Below, one piece after another: positions 50,153 to 59,038 of a DNA stretch of 64,000 bases; the first letter of the stretch is position 1; every line of letters starts with the position of its first letter. This DNA comes from an uncultured Planococcus sp. (GTDB taxonomy: Bacteria; Bacillota; Bacilli; Bacillales_A; Planococcaceae): NCBI GenBank assembly GCA_947493585.1, contig CANLRI010000006.1:1-64000 (forward strand), written 5' to 3'. The translations under genes were made by a program, and so were the position numbers. The notes under the pieces are model-generated. The model saw only the letters and a list, made by a program, of their open reading frames with translations, searched no databases and was not told where the DNA came from.

Positions 50153-50701
50153 ATGAATCTGCTTTTTGAAGGGAAAACCTGTTACCTGCGTACACTTACT
50201 GTAGAAGATGCTGAAGACATGGTGCGGATTCTGGTGAAAAACCGTGATTATTGGGCGATTTATGAGCCGAGGCATCGCGATAGTTATTTCACGATCGCCG
50301 TACAGCGCGAGAAGATCCGTGAGTCGATCTATCAGGCGCGGGAAAACCGGGAATACAGTTTTGGGATTTTCTCACACGATAGCAATCAACTGATCGGCCA
50401 TATTTCCATATACAGTATCAAACGCTTGCCATTTCTCAGCGCCTTGGTCGGCTACTCGATGGATGAAGAGTTCATCGGTCGCGGAATTGCCAGCGAGGCG
50501 GTCCGCTTGATCACTACGTTTGGATTTGAGCAATTGCGCCTACACCGTGTGGAAGCGTATGTCGCTCCGGATAATGTCGGCTCGCTGCGCGTACTCGAAA
50601 AAGCGGGATTTGAAAAAGAAGGCTTGCTCAAGCAATTCCTGTTCATCAATGGGGAATGGAAAGACCATTATTATTACGCATTGCTCGAACAGGATTTTTG
50701 A
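50153..50701 (+). CDS. RimJ/RimL-type GNAT acetyltransferase
   Basis: A 182-residue acetyltransferase of the RimJ/RimL group (ribosomal protein alanine N-acetyltransferase-like). YSMDEEFIGRGIASEAVRLI holds the acetyl-CoA loop and VAPDNVGSLRVLEKAGFEKEG is the usual C-terminal block. The substrate is not known. It starts a single base after the pepF stop and is likely cotranscribed. Confidence 0.9.
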   Translation: MNLLFEGKTCYLRTLTVEDAEDMVRILVKNRDYWAIYEPRHRDSYFTIAVQREKIRESIYQARENREYSFGIFSHDSNQLIGHISIYSIKRLPFLSALVGYSMDEEFIGRGIASEAVRLITTFGFEQLRLHRVEAYVAPDNVGSLRVLEKAGFEKEGLLKQFLFINGEWKDHYYYALLEQDF

Positions 50702-50780
50702 AAGGGCAAGGCCGCCTATCTGAGATGGTGGAAGGATATGCGGAGATGGTTTGAAAATTGATGAAAGGAGAGGATGGCAT

Positions 50781-51263
50781 ATGGATCCCCAGAAATTATT
50801 TGCCTATCACCAATGGGCCACTCAAAAGGTGCTGCAATTGGTTGAAGAATTGGGCGAAGAGTATTACGCGAAAGAGGGCAAGAATTCATTTCCGTCGATC
50901 CGTGAAACGGTCGCCCATGTCATCGGTGTTGAAAAGCTGTGGTTCAAGCGGATGAATGGGGTCAAGAGCCCCGAATTTGAACATTTCGATGTAGACAGCC
51001 TAGAGAAGGCAAAAGAGGCATTCTTATTGCTTCATGCGGAGATGGAATTGTATTTCGCCTCACTGTCAGAAGAAAGCTGGCAAGAAGAGTTGGATTACCG
51101 CAATATGAAAGGCGACGAGTTCCGCCACAGCCGTGAAGAAATGCTGTTCACCGTCGTCAACCATGCGAGCTACCACCGCGGGCAGATCACTTCGTTATTG
51201 CGCCAATTTGGTAAAGCCGGAATCCCGCTTGACTATATCTATTTCCAAAAAGAAAACCGCTGA
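50781..51263 (+). CDS. DinB family protein
   Basis: A 160-residue four-helix-bundle protein of the DinB/YfiT superfamily, often metal dependent. The three His ligands lie in YHQWATQKV, ETVAHVIGVEKLWF and NHASYHRGQI. Relatives include bacillithiol transferases and damage-induced proteins; the exact role is unknown. The start ATG at 50781 follows GGAGAGG. Its last codons form the shared terminator with the convergent carbonic anhydrase gene. Confidence 0.88.
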   Translation: MDPQKLFAYHQWATQKVLQLVEELGEEYYAKEGKNSFPSIRETVAHVIGVEKLWFKRMNGVKSPEFEHFDVDSLEKAKEAFLLLHAEMELYFASLSEESWQEELDYRNMKGDEFRHSREEMLFTVVNHASYHRGQITSLLRQFGKAGIPLDYIYFQKENR

Positions 51264-51281
51264 GATTGCTCAGCGGTTTTC
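51252..51281. terminator. Bidirectional terminator built from two coding ends
   Basis: GAAAACCGCTGAG and CTCAGCGGTTTTC pair over ATTG. Each arm encodes the last residues and stop codon of one convergent gene (ENR-stop in both). Confidence 0.9.
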
Positions 51282-51842
51282 GTCTTTATTGCCGTCGATG
51301 ACGACGTCGAGTTTTCCGGTTTTCGGGTCGATGACAAGGCCGTGGACAGGAACAGTTTTATCCATCAATGGATGATGGCGGACCATATCGACGCTATGGC
51401 GCACGCTCTCCGTTACGTTATCGAAGCCTTTCAGCCATTCGTCGAGGTTAACGCCAGAGAATTTCATCTGTTCAATCGTGCTTTCTTCAATGCCACGCTC
51501 TTTCATCTTCTCGATGATGCCTTCCGGTTTCACTTTGGCCATGCCGCAGTCGTGGTGTCCGATAATATAGATCTCATCGGCCTTCAATTCGTATACCGCG
51601 ACGAACAAGCTGCGCATGATGCCGCCGAACGGGTGATTGATGACAGCGCCGGCACTTTTGACGATTTTCACGTCGCCGTTCTTGAAGTTCATCGCTTTTG
51701 GCAATAGTTCAAGCAGGCGGGTATCCATGCAAGTCAAGATGACGATCCGCTTGTCCGGGAGATTGGTAGTGATGAATTCCTCATAGTGTTTTTCTTCTAC
51801 AAATTTTTCGTTGTAATCCAAAATCTCATTCAATAAAGACAT
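51270..51842 (-). CDS. Beta-class carbonic anhydrase
   Basis: A 190-residue beta-carbonic anhydrase resembling B. subtilis YtiB: CO2 to bicarbonate. Zinc ligands Cys38 (TCMDTR, with Asp40 and Arg42), His96/97 and Cys99 (IIGHHDCG) are intact. AGGAGG precedes the ATG. It provides bicarbonate, used for example by PurK and other carboxylases. Confidence 0.94.
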   Translation of the reverse strand: MSLLNEILDYNEKFVEEKHYEEFITTNLPDKRIVILTCMDTRLLELLPKAMNFKNGDVKIVKSAGAVINHPFGGIMRSLFVAVYELKADEIYIIGHHDCGMAKVKPEGIIEKMKERGIEESTIEQMKFSGVNLDEWLKGFDNVTESVRHSVDMVRHHPLMDKTVPVHGLVIDPKTGKLDVVIDGNKDENR

Positions 51843-51872
51843 CGTTTTTCCTCCTTGATGGTGGTTTGGGAT

Positions 51873-52880
51873 TTAACGTGACATTTTTTCAAGCTGGTCA
51901 ATCATGCCGAGCGAGCGGCCGGTGCCGATCGCAACGGATTCCAACGGGTCCGGCGCGATATGGACCGGTACGGAAATTTCTTGCGCGAGCCATTCCTGCA
52001 AGCCTTTCAATAAAGCGCCGCCGCCAGAAATGACGACGCCTTGGTCGACCATATCGCCCGACAATTCAGCGGGGCAATTTTCCAACGTGGCACGGATGCA
52101 CTCCAAGATGGCTGACAAGGACTCGCTGAGCGCTTTTTGCATTTCGTCAGAACTCAATTCAATCGTTTTCGGCAATCCGCTCAATACGTCACGGCCGCGG
52201 ATGTTAATCTTTTTCGGTTCGTGAGGGATCGGCGCATAGCCAATTTCTTTTTTGATCGTTTCAGCCATTTTTTCGCCGATCAATAAATTATAATGCTTGC
52301 GGACGTATTGGATGATGTCTTCATCCATCCGGTCGCCTGCGATTTTGATCGTATTGGAAGACACCACACCGCCAAATGAAATGATGGCGACTTCTGTCGT
52401 GCCTCCTCCAATATCGACGATGACCGAAGCGACAGGTTCCGTAATCGGCAAGTCAGCGCCGATTGCTGCAGCGACTGTTTCTTCGATCAAGTGCACGGAT
52501 TTTGCGCCACTTTGCTTGACGGCATCATGGATAGCCCGGCGTTCAACAGCCGTTGCGCCGGAAGGGGTACAGACCATGACTTTCGGCTTTCTAAGAGAAC
52601 CGCCGAGCTGTTTCGCCGCTTTTTGCATGACCAGCTTCAAAAGCTCGCGGGTCACGTCAAAGTCGGCGATAACGCCTTCTTTCATCGGGCGCACGATGCG
52701 GATGGAATCGGGTGCTTTGCCGAGCATCGCCTTCGCTTCAGTGCCAATGGCGATGACGGCGCCGCTGCGGGCATCCAAAGCGACGATGGATGGTTCATTT
52801 AAGACGACGCCTTTTGATTTTGTATAGACGAGAATATTGGCGGTACCGAGATCGATCCCGATATCCGTTGCAGAAAACAT
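51873..52880 (-). CDS. mreBH: Actin-like rod-shape protein, MreBH-type
   Basis: A 335-residue MreB/Mbl/MreBH family protein that forms membrane-bound filaments guiding cell-wall synthesis. The phosphate loop [12 protein letters not shown] opens the protein and [14 protein letters not shown] is the second ATP motif; the Ser/Gly-rich [11 protein letters not shown] block is near the end. The opening [16 protein letters not shown] and length fit MreBH best (B. subtilis MreBH is 335 residues as I recall). The start is at 52880, behind AGGAGG. It stands away from mreCD. Confidence 0.9.
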   Translation of the reverse strand: MFSATDIGIDLGTANILVYTKSKGVVLNEPSIVALDARSGAVIAIGTEAKAMLGKAPDSIRIVRPMKEGVIADFDVTRELLKLVMQKAAKQLGGSLRKPKVMVCTPSGATAVERRAIHDAVKQSGAKSVHLIEETVAAAIGADLPITEPVASVIVDIGGGTTEVAIISFGGVVSSNTIKIAGDRMDEDIIQYVRKHYNLLIGEKMAETIKKEIGYAPIPHEPKKINIRGRDVLSGLPKTIELSSDEMQKALSESLSAILECIRATLENCPAELSGDMVDQGVVISGGGALLKGLQEWLAQEISVPVHIAPDPLESVAIGTGRSLGMIDQLEKMSR

Positions 52881-52968
52881 GAATGAATTCCTCCTAATCG
52901 GTATAAACACTGCTTATTCAAATTTTATCACTTTTCTGTGAGATGTGATAGAGGGAGGAGAGACAGAA

Positions 52969-53008
52969 AAAAGCCCTGCCCCGCATATGCGAGACAGAGC
53001 TTTTTTTA
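52969..53008. terminator. Terminator after the 46-residue gene
   Basis: An imperfect stem with CGCATATGCG at the tip and AGCCCTGCC/GACAGAGCT flanks; T residues on the right, A residues on the left, so it can serve the minus-strand small gene. Confidence 0.75.
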
Positions 53009-53009
53009 C

Positions 53010-53150
53010 TTAATGACGCTCTTTCGGAAGCGGATCGATATGCTCTGCATCATGGCTATGAAGCTCTTTGCCAAGGAAATGAAGCAGTGTGAAGAAGAAC
53101 ATGAAGATCACAGCCATGAATCCGAGGACAGCAGTAATACCGTAAAGCAT
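53010..53150 (-). CDS. Small single-helix membrane protein, unknown
   Basis: A 46-residue protein: MLYGITAVLGFMAVIFMFFF forms one membrane helix, then a His-rich, charged tail (LGKELHSHDAEHIDPLPKER). AGAGGGG lies six bases ahead of the ATG and a terminator follows, so it is probably a real gene. I do not recognise its family. It lies between mreBH and an aminopeptidase gene, all on the same strand. Confidence 0.72.
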   Translation of the reverse strand: MLYGITAVLGFMAVIFMFFFTLLHFLGKELHSHDAEHIDPLPKERH

Positions 53151-53234
53151 AGTGATAACCCCTCTCTAAACTGTAATTATCCTATTCAGTATACATGAAA
53201 ACGCATAGAAAATTAAGTGTCGAATTATCGACCT

Positions 53235-54467
53235 TTAAAATGCCCAGTTGCCGCCCCGGAAAATTGGTTCACGTGTGCCATCTTCCAAAATGCCGTCGAT
53301 GTCCATATCGGCAGAACCGACCATGAAATCGACATGCGTGATGCTTTGGTTCAAGCCGTGCTCTTTCAATTCATCCGCCGACATCGTCTTGCCGCCTTCT
53401 AGGCAAAATGCATAGGCACTGCCAATTGCGAAGTGGTTGGACGCATTTTCGTCGAATAAAGTGTTGAAGAACAAAATGCCGGAATCCGAAATCGGTGATT
53501 GATGAGGCACTAATGCCACTTCGCCGAGGCGGTGGGAGCCTTCATCCGTGGCGACCAATTCCTTCAGCACTTCTTCGCCTTGTTCGGCCGTGACATCTGT
53601 GATGCGGCCGCCTTCGAACGTGATCTTAAAGCCATCGATAATATTGCCGCCATAACTGAGCGGCTTGGTGCTCGAGACAAAGCCGTTGACATCGTCTTTA
53701 TGCGGCACAGTAAAGACTTCTTCTGTCGGCATATTGGCCATGAAAGTATGGCCTTTTTCGTTGACGGAACCAGCGCCTGCCCACAGATGGCCTTTAGGCA
53801 GCGCGACTTCAAGGTCGGTACCAGGTGCCTGGTAATGAAGCTTGGCGTATTTCTTGTCATTCAAATAATCGGCTTTTGTATGGAGTGTGCGGTCATGCTC
53901 CAGCCAAGCTTCGATCGGATTGTCAGTATCAGCGCGGACAGCCTTGAAAATCGCTTCCCATAGGGCATCCACTTGCTCGTTTTCCGGAAGGTCCGGGAAC
54001 ACTTTTTTTGCCCATTGCTCGGACGGGGCAGCCAGGACACACCAGCTGATCTTATCGGATTGGACGTACTGGCGGTATTTATTCAGCGCTTGGCCGGTCG
54101 CTTTTTGAGACGCTGAAATACGTTTAGAATCGATGCCTTTTAACAAATCAGGACTTTGCGAAACGACGCTGATGAACGCTGCGCCTTGTTCGGCCAATTG
54201 CTCTCGCTCCTGGACTTTCCATTCAGGGAATTCGGCAAAAGAATCTTCTGGTGCTTTCTCGAAGCGCGTGCGGGAAATCACATCGTCGCTCCAGTCAACG
54301 AATACTTGTCTTGCACCTTCTTCATACGCTTTCTTGACAATCAAACGGACAAACGGTGCTGCATCTATAGACGCTGCAATATACAATTTTTGGTCAGGCT
54401 GGATATTGACGCCCACCTTTACCGCCAATTCAGCATAGCGGGATAACTTTTCATCAAATGTAGTCAT
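53235..54467 (-). CDS. M29 family aminopeptidase (second copy)
   Basis: A 410-residue M29 aminopeptidase related to the one at 42018-43241: similar opening (DEKLSRYAELAVKVGVNIQPDQ), the same FDENASNHFAIGSAY block and a GNWAF end. The start is ATG at 54467 (MTTFDEKL); a TTG two codons earlier sits nearer to AGGAG. Having two copies is common in Bacillales. It is divergent from psuK. Confidence 0.93.
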   Translation of the reverse strand: MTTFDEKLSRYAELAVKVGVNIQPDQKLYIAASIDAAPFVRLIVKKAYEEGARQVFVDWSDDVISRTRFEKAPEDSFAEFPEWKVQEREQLAEQGAAFISVVSQSPDLLKGIDSKRISASQKATGQALNKYRQYVQSDKISWCVLAAPSEQWAKKVFPDLPENEQVDALWEAIFKAVRADTDNPIEAWLEHDRTLHTKADYLNDKKYAKLHYQAPGTDLEVALPKGHLWAGAGSVNEKGHTFMANMPTEEVFTVPHKDDVNGFVSSTKPLSYGGNIIDGFKITFEGGRITDVTAEQGEEVLKELVATDEGSHRLGEVALVPHQSPISDSGILFFNTLFDENASNHFAIGSAYAFCLEGGKTMSADELKEHGLNQSITHVDFMVGSADMDIDGILEDGTREPIFRGGNWAF

Positions 54468-54553
54468 TTCCAAAAACACTCCTCTCATCCTTTCTATAGT
54501 AGCAATATTCAAACACGTTGCGCAATAGCCGAGCGCTTGAAAGGAAGTAGGAG

Positions 54554-54582
54554 TTGCAATTTTTATTATAAAAGTTTATTAT
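54554..54582 (+). promoter_or_regulatory. Sigma-A promoter of psuKG
   Basis: TTGCAA (54554-54559) and TATTAT (54577-54582) are 17 bp apart, 31 bp upstream of the psuK ATG. Confidence 0.7.
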
Positions 54583-54588
54583 ATAAAC
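54574..54588. promoter_or_regulatory. Palindrome over the psuK -10, candidate operator
   Basis: GTTTAT-TAT-ATAAAC is a perfect inverted repeat with six-base arms that covers the -10 hexamer. A repressor here would block the promoter; the N-terminal helix-turn-helix of PsuK itself is the obvious candidate (inference). Confidence 0.5.
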
Positions 54589-54613
54589 AAAAGTTCGAAA
54601 AGGAGGGGATCCA

Positions 54614-55708
54614 ATGAACCGCAACGAACAGAAAATCCTTTCGTTGATTGAACGGGATCCGTATATGTCCCAACAGGAAATGGCAGATGCACTTGGGATT
54701 TCGCGGCCATCCTTAGCCAATTTGATCTCAGGGCTCATCAAGCAAGGGAAGATTCTCGGCCGCGCATACGTATTGCCCGAAGAAAATGCGATCCTGTGCA
54801 TCGGCGGGGCGAATGTTGACCGGAAATTCCATTTGAAAGCACCGTCCGTCCACGGCACCTCGAATCCGGCAACGGTGACGAGGAGCGTCGGGGGCGTCGC
54901 ACGCAATATCGCTGAAAACCTGGGCCGCCTTGGTCACGAAGTCCAATTGGTATCGGTTGCCGGAGACGACCCGGAATGGCGTTTCATCGAAGAGGTTTCT
55001 TCGCCTTATATGGATACTGCCATGACCAAGGCACTGCCGCAAGGTGCGACAGGCAGCTACACTGCCGTGTTGGAACCCGATGGCGAGATGACTTTGGCGC
55101 TGGCGGATATGGACATCTACACGGAATTGACGCCTGGCTACCTGGAGCCGCACCGCAGCAAGTTGATGCGCGCGAAACTGCTGGCCGTCGATTTGAACTG
55201 CCCGAAAGAAACCGTAAAGTATTTGCAGGATCTCGCAGTGTCATCCGCAGTGCCGCTTGCTGTTATTCCCGTATCTGCCCCTAAAATGGAACGCTTAGGG
55301 GAAGACTTGAGCGGTGTCTCTTTTTTGATCCTGAACCGCGACGAAGCAGCCCTCAGGCTCGGCATTTCCATCCATGGCCAAGCGGATTGGAAACGCGCCG
55401 TCGAATTGCTTCTCGACCAAGGCGCAAAAACAGCCGTTGTGACCGGTGGGAAAGACGGGGCCATGGCCGGTGACGAAAATGGCGTAGAGCACTTTCCGGC
55501 AATCGAAACACAACAAGTAGAAGATGTCACAGGAGCTGGAGATGCCTTCTCAGGCGGCCTTCTTCACGCCCACCTATCGGGCTATGATTTTCATAAAGCG
55601 GTGAAGATGGGCATGCTGAATGCAGCCAAGACGCTTGCAAGCAGCCAGACAGTACGGCCCGAATTAAATGAAATGGTGTTAATCAAAGAACTGGAGGAAT
55701 TGAAATGA
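54614..55708 (+). CDS. psuK: Pseudouridine kinase PsuK with N-terminal helix-turn-helix
   Basis: A 364-residue PfkB-family kinase phosphorylating pseudouridine for PsuG. Residues 1-55 are a winged helix-turn-helix ([32 protein letters not shown]), then the sugar-kinase domain starts at [15 protein letters not shown]. The catalytic loop [14 protein letters not shown] is near residue 308. The AGGAGGGG site is strong. It overlaps psuG by four bases. The fused regulator suggests self-control of the operon. Confidence 0.92.
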   Translation: MNRNEQKILSLIERDPYMSQQEMADALGISRPSLANLISGLIKQGKILGRAYVLPEENAILCIGGANVDRKFHLKAPSVHGTSNPATVTRSVGGVARNIAENLGRLGHEVQLVSVAGDDPEWRFIEEVSSPYMDTAMTKALPQGATGSYTAVLEPDGEMTLALADMDIYTELTPGYLEPHRSKLMRAKLLAVDLNCPKETVKYLQDLAVSSAVPLAVIPVSAPKMERLGEDLSGVSFLILNRDEAALRLGISIHGQADWKRAVELLLDQGAKTAVVTGGKDGAMAGDENGVEHFPAIETQQVEDVTGAGDAFSGGLLHAHLSGYDFHKAVKMGMLNAAKTLASSQTVRPELNEMVLIKELEELK

Positions 55709-56625
55709 CAAAAATGACAAACATGATCAGCTATTCAACAGAAGTGCAAGAAGCTATCGAACAGAAAAAACCGATTGTCGCACTGGAGTCGACGATCATC
55801 TCCCACGGCATGCCGTATCCGCAAAACGTGGAAACCGCCCGTGAAGTCGAACAGATCGTCCGCGACAACGGAGCCGTTCCGGCAACGATTGCCTTGATGG
55901 ACGGCGAAATCAAAATCGGATTGTCCGATGAAGAGTTGGAACTTCTGGGCAATTCACCGGACGTGGCGAAAGTATCCCGCCGCGATATCGGCCAATTGCT
56001 CGCAACGAAAAAAATCGGTGCGACGACGGTTGCCGCGACGATGATTTGCGCAGAGCTTGCCGGCATCCGCGTCTTCGCCACCGGCGGCATCGGCGGAGTC
56101 CACCGCGGGGCGGAAACGACGATGGATATTTCTGCAGACTTGGAAGAGTTATCGAATACAGGGGTTGCCGTAGTCTGTGCAGGCGCGAAGTCGATTCTCG
56201 ATATCGGGCTGACACTTGAATACCTGGAAACGAAAGGCGTTCCGGTCATCGGCTACCAGACGGACGAGATGCCGGCATTCTATACACGCTACAGCGGCTT
56301 TCCGTTAAGCTACGGATCGCAATCGACAGAAGAGCTTGCAGCTATATTGAAAGCGCAATGGTCGCTCGGCTTGAAAGGCGGGGCGGTCATCGCCAACCCG
56401 ATCCCGGAAGAGCATGCACTTGATAAATCCTTTATCGATGGGATCATCGAACAGGCGATGGCGGAAGCGAAAGCAAACGGCATCAACGGCAAAGAAGTCA
56501 CGCCATTTTTGCTTGGCAAAGTAAAAGAGTTGACGGAAGGCAAAAGCTTGGTCGCCAATATCGAACTGGTGAAGCACAATGCCAAAGTCGGTGCGGAACT
56601 AGCCGCTTCCTTTAACGCACTTTAA
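55705..56625 (+). CDS. psuG: Pseudouridine-5'-phosphate glycosidase PsuG
   Basis: A 306-residue enzyme splitting the C-C glycosidic bond of pseudouridine phosphate to uracil and ribose 5-phosphate. Conserved pieces: [17 protein letters not shown] near residue 25, [17 protein letters not shown] near 130 and [11 protein letters not shown] near 231. ATGA overlap with psuK shows one operon; together they degrade pseudouridine, probably from RNA turnover. Confidence 0.96.
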   Translation: MTKMTNMISYSTEVQEAIEQKKPIVALESTIISHGMPYPQNVETAREVEQIVRDNGAVPATIALMDGEIKIGLSDEELELLGNSPDVAKVSRRDIGQLLATKKIGATTVAATMICAELAGIRVFATGGIGGVHRGAETTMDISADLEELSNTGVAVVCAGAKSILDIGLTLEYLETKGVPVIGYQTDEMPAFYTRYSGFPLSYGSQSTEELAAILKAQWSLGLKGGAVIANPIPEEHALDKSFIDGIIEQAMAEAKANGINGKEVTPFLLGKVKELTEGKSLVANIELVKHNAKVGAELAASFNAL

Positions 56626-56637
56626 GGACAAATTGTG

Positions 56638-56667
56638 AAAAAAAGACCCCCTGAGGGTCTTTTTTTA
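56638..56667 (+). terminator. Terminator of psuKG
   Basis: AAAAAGACCC and GGGTCTTTTT pair over a short loop and continue into T. Confidence 0.92.
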
Positions 56668-56735
56668 TTGTTTGCGACTAGTTCTGTTTTCATAAGCACT
56701 TTTTCAGGGTAAGGAAAGTCAAGGAGTTGAAGCTC

Positions 56736-58043
56736 ATGAAAACGGATGTGTTCATCGGCGGAGGAGGAATAGGTGGGCTGACGCTCGCATTGAAATTGGC
56801 GAGGCGCGGTTTTGATGTCGTTCTGGCCGAGCGCATGGCTGTCCGTTCGCCGACCTATAAGGGAGAGCTATTGCAGCCAAAGAGCATGCAGGTATTCGAC
56901 AACCTTGATGTATACGATTCGATTTGCGATCGGTCCAATGAAATCAAAGTGCTGGACATGCTGGAACTCTCCAGCACGTTGAAAGTGAAAGACCAATCGT
57001 TTATGGATTACAGCGTGTTGCCTGGAAAATACAACGCTGCTTACATGATCCATCACGAAGAGCTGAAAACCATCATTCGGAAAGCGGCTTGTGAATACGA
57101 CAACTTCCATTATTTGAAAGGAACGGCTTGCAAAGGTTATACCGAAAACACTGCTATTCTTCAAAAAGGGACTGAAAAGTTTAAAGTAGAAGCCAAGTTT
57201 TTCTTCGGCGCAGAGGGGCGGTCCTCAGTTACCAGAAAAGCGATGGAAATCGAAGTGAAACAGACGACGTACAATCATCATTTCCTGACGGTGACGTTTC
57301 CAAGAGCGGAGAACTTTACGGACGGAAAGATCATTTCGACTTACAATCGCTTTCTCGGATTATTTCCGCTCCCTGATGACCAAGTACGCAGCGTCTATTT
57401 GATTCCGCCAGGGGATTACAAAACCTTGAAAGAAAAGCCGATCAGCCATTTCCATAAACTTTACACCGATTTGGCCCCAGCTGTAGACGGCTATGTCCAG
57501 CGCTTGACCGACTGGAAAAAAATCCAGCTGATGATTCCTGTTATGTATCACGCTGAGTCCTATGTTAAGGGCAATAAAGCGATCATCGGAGATGCAGCTC
57601 ATGCTGTCCATCCGATGGCGGGGGAAGGCATGAACATGGCGATACAGGATGCAGATGTGTTGGGTGAACTCGCTGCTGACATTTTGTCAGCAGGGAAAAC
57701 CGACCCAGCAAATCTCGAGTGGTATGAAAAAGTGCGCTACCGCCGAGCGGATCATGTCATTCAGCTGAGCCATCTCGCAGCGCTCGCCTATTCTTTCCCA
57801 TACCGACCAGTCAGTTATTTGCGCCAACGTACTTTTGAGCGTATGGAAGAAGATCCAATTCTTCATTTTAAACAAATGCTGAATGTTTCGGGGTTGGGTT
57901 TATGGAAAGAGAATGTCCGGGACCGCTTTATCCAAGGCGGGTTCATGCCGGTGCGCGCAAAAGAATTGCCAGAAGACACGAAAGAACTGAAATACTACAA
58001 ACCGGAAGATGACTACCCGTGGAAAGTGGAGGGACTTATATGA
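56736..58043 (+). CDS. FAD-dependent monooxygenase (UbiH/PHBH-like)
   Basis: A 435-residue group A flavin monooxygenase-like protein. The FAD dinucleotide fold IGGGGIGGLTLALKLARRG opens the protein, and the second FAD motif IIGDAAHAVHPMAGEGMNMA is near residues 285-305. Such enzymes hydroxylate aromatic or quinone-like substrates with NAD(P)H and O2. The start ATG at 56736 has AAGGAG nine bases ahead. The stop overlaps a methyltransferase start (ATGA), pointing to a two-step modification of one substrate; what that is cannot be told. Confidence 0.87.
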   Translation: MKTDVFIGGGGIGGLTLALKLARRGFDVVLAERMAVRSPTYKGELLQPKSMQVFDNLDVYDSICDRSNEIKVLDMLELSSTLKVKDQSFMDYSVLPGKYNAAYMIHHEELKTIIRKAACEYDNFHYLKGTACKGYTENTAILQKGTEKFKVEAKFFFGAEGRSSVTRKAMEIEVKQTTYNHHFLTVTFPRAENFTDGKIISTYNRFLGLFPLPDDQVRSVYLIPPGDYKTLKEKPISHFHKLYTDLAPAVDGYVQRLTDWKKIQLMIPVMYHAESYVKGNKAIIGDAAHAVHPMAGEGMNMAIQDADVLGELAADILSAGKTDPANLEWYEKVRYRRADHVIQLSHLAALAYSFPYRPVSYLRQRTFERMEEDPILHFKQMLNVSGLGLWKENVRDRFIQGGFMPVRAKELPEDTKELKYYKPEDDYPWKVEGLI

Positions 58044-59038
58044 TCGATATAATGAAGATGGTGAAAGCAAGAACGTATATGAAACGCAATGAGCCCTTCT
58101 TGTACAGCTGGCATGCATATGTCGGCTATGAATTGGACTTGTACAAGGCTTTTGAGCGGCCAATGACTCAATTCGACGTGGCAGATGCATTGTCGCTCGA
58201 TGAGCAGCTGCTTGCTCAATGGGTAGCGATCGGCGTTTCGATCGGCTACTTAAAAGAGACTGGGCGCAACCGCTACCAAATAAAGAACCGCTGGAAGTTG
58301 CCGAAATCGAAAGGCAATAATTCATCGGGTGTATTGCTGAAGGAAATGATGGAACTGCATATCCCCACGCTTTTGGAATATCCAAAAATGATGCGCAACC
58401 AAAGCCGCCTTCACTTTGACGAGGATGAACACGCATCGACTGTCGCAGAAACGAGCCGTTTGCTCGAAGTATTGGCCTATCCGAAAATGGCCAAGAGATT
58501 GAAGGAAAAAGACTGCCGCCGTGTGCTTGATATCGGCTGTGGGGAAGGCGGCTACATAAAGAAATTGGGTCAGCGATTCCCAACGACGCAATTTACGGGA
58601 ATCGAAATCAGTGAAGAAGTCGTCGAGAAGGCAAAAGAGCTGACAGCAAACCAAAACAATGTTTCCATCGAACAAGCGGATTTGTGGGATTACAAGCCGG
58701 AATCCCCACAGGATATGGTGATGCTCAATAACGTGCTGCATTACATCCCGCTCGAAAAGCGCCAAGCTTTGTTCAAGGAAATCAGCAACTGGATTGCGCC
58801 AGGCGGCATCTTCTCGGTCGTCACCCCGATCGCTGGCGGCCCGGACAGCCCGCCATTCGCCAATGTTTTCAATAGCTTCTTTTCATCATTTGACAATCTC
58901 TACAGGTTGCCCAAAAAAGAAGAACTCATCGAATGGGGAGAAGAATCAAACCTGGAATTCCTCAGCCTGCGTACCGTTATCAAAGAGGGCGGCTGGTACA
59001 TCGTGCAATATGAAAAGAAAAGCGAAAGCGCCCGTTAA
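58040..59038 (+). CDS. SAM-dependent methyltransferase with N-terminal helical domain
   Basis: A 332-residue class I methyltransferase. The SAM loop VLDIGCGEGGYIKKLG is near residues 167-182, TGIEISEEVVEKA follows, and NVLHYIPLEKRQALFKEI is the usual post-motif. The first ~120 residues look like the winged-helix/dimerisation domain of small-molecule O-methyltransferases (EPFLYSWHAYVGYELDLY). The ATG at 58040 follows GGAGGG and overlaps the monooxygenase stop. The last residues (KSESAR) come from a repeat unit that begins at 59017. Confidence 0.86.
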   Translation: MIDIMKMVKARTYMKRNEPFLYSWHAYVGYELDLYKAFERPMTQFDVADALSLDEQLLAQWVAIGVSIGYLKETGRNRYQIKNRWKLPKSKGNNSSGVLLKEMMELHIPTLLEYPKMMRNQSRLHFDEDEHASTVAETSRLLEVLAYPKMAKRLKEKDCRRVLDIGCGEGGYIKKLGQRFPTTQFTGIEISEEVVEKAKELTANQNNVSIEQADLWDYKPESPQDMVMLNNVLHYIPLEKRQALFKEISNWIAPGGIFSVVTPIAGGPDSPPFANVFNSFFSSFDNLYRLPKKEELIEWGEESNLEFLSLRTVIKEGGWYIVQYEKKSESAR

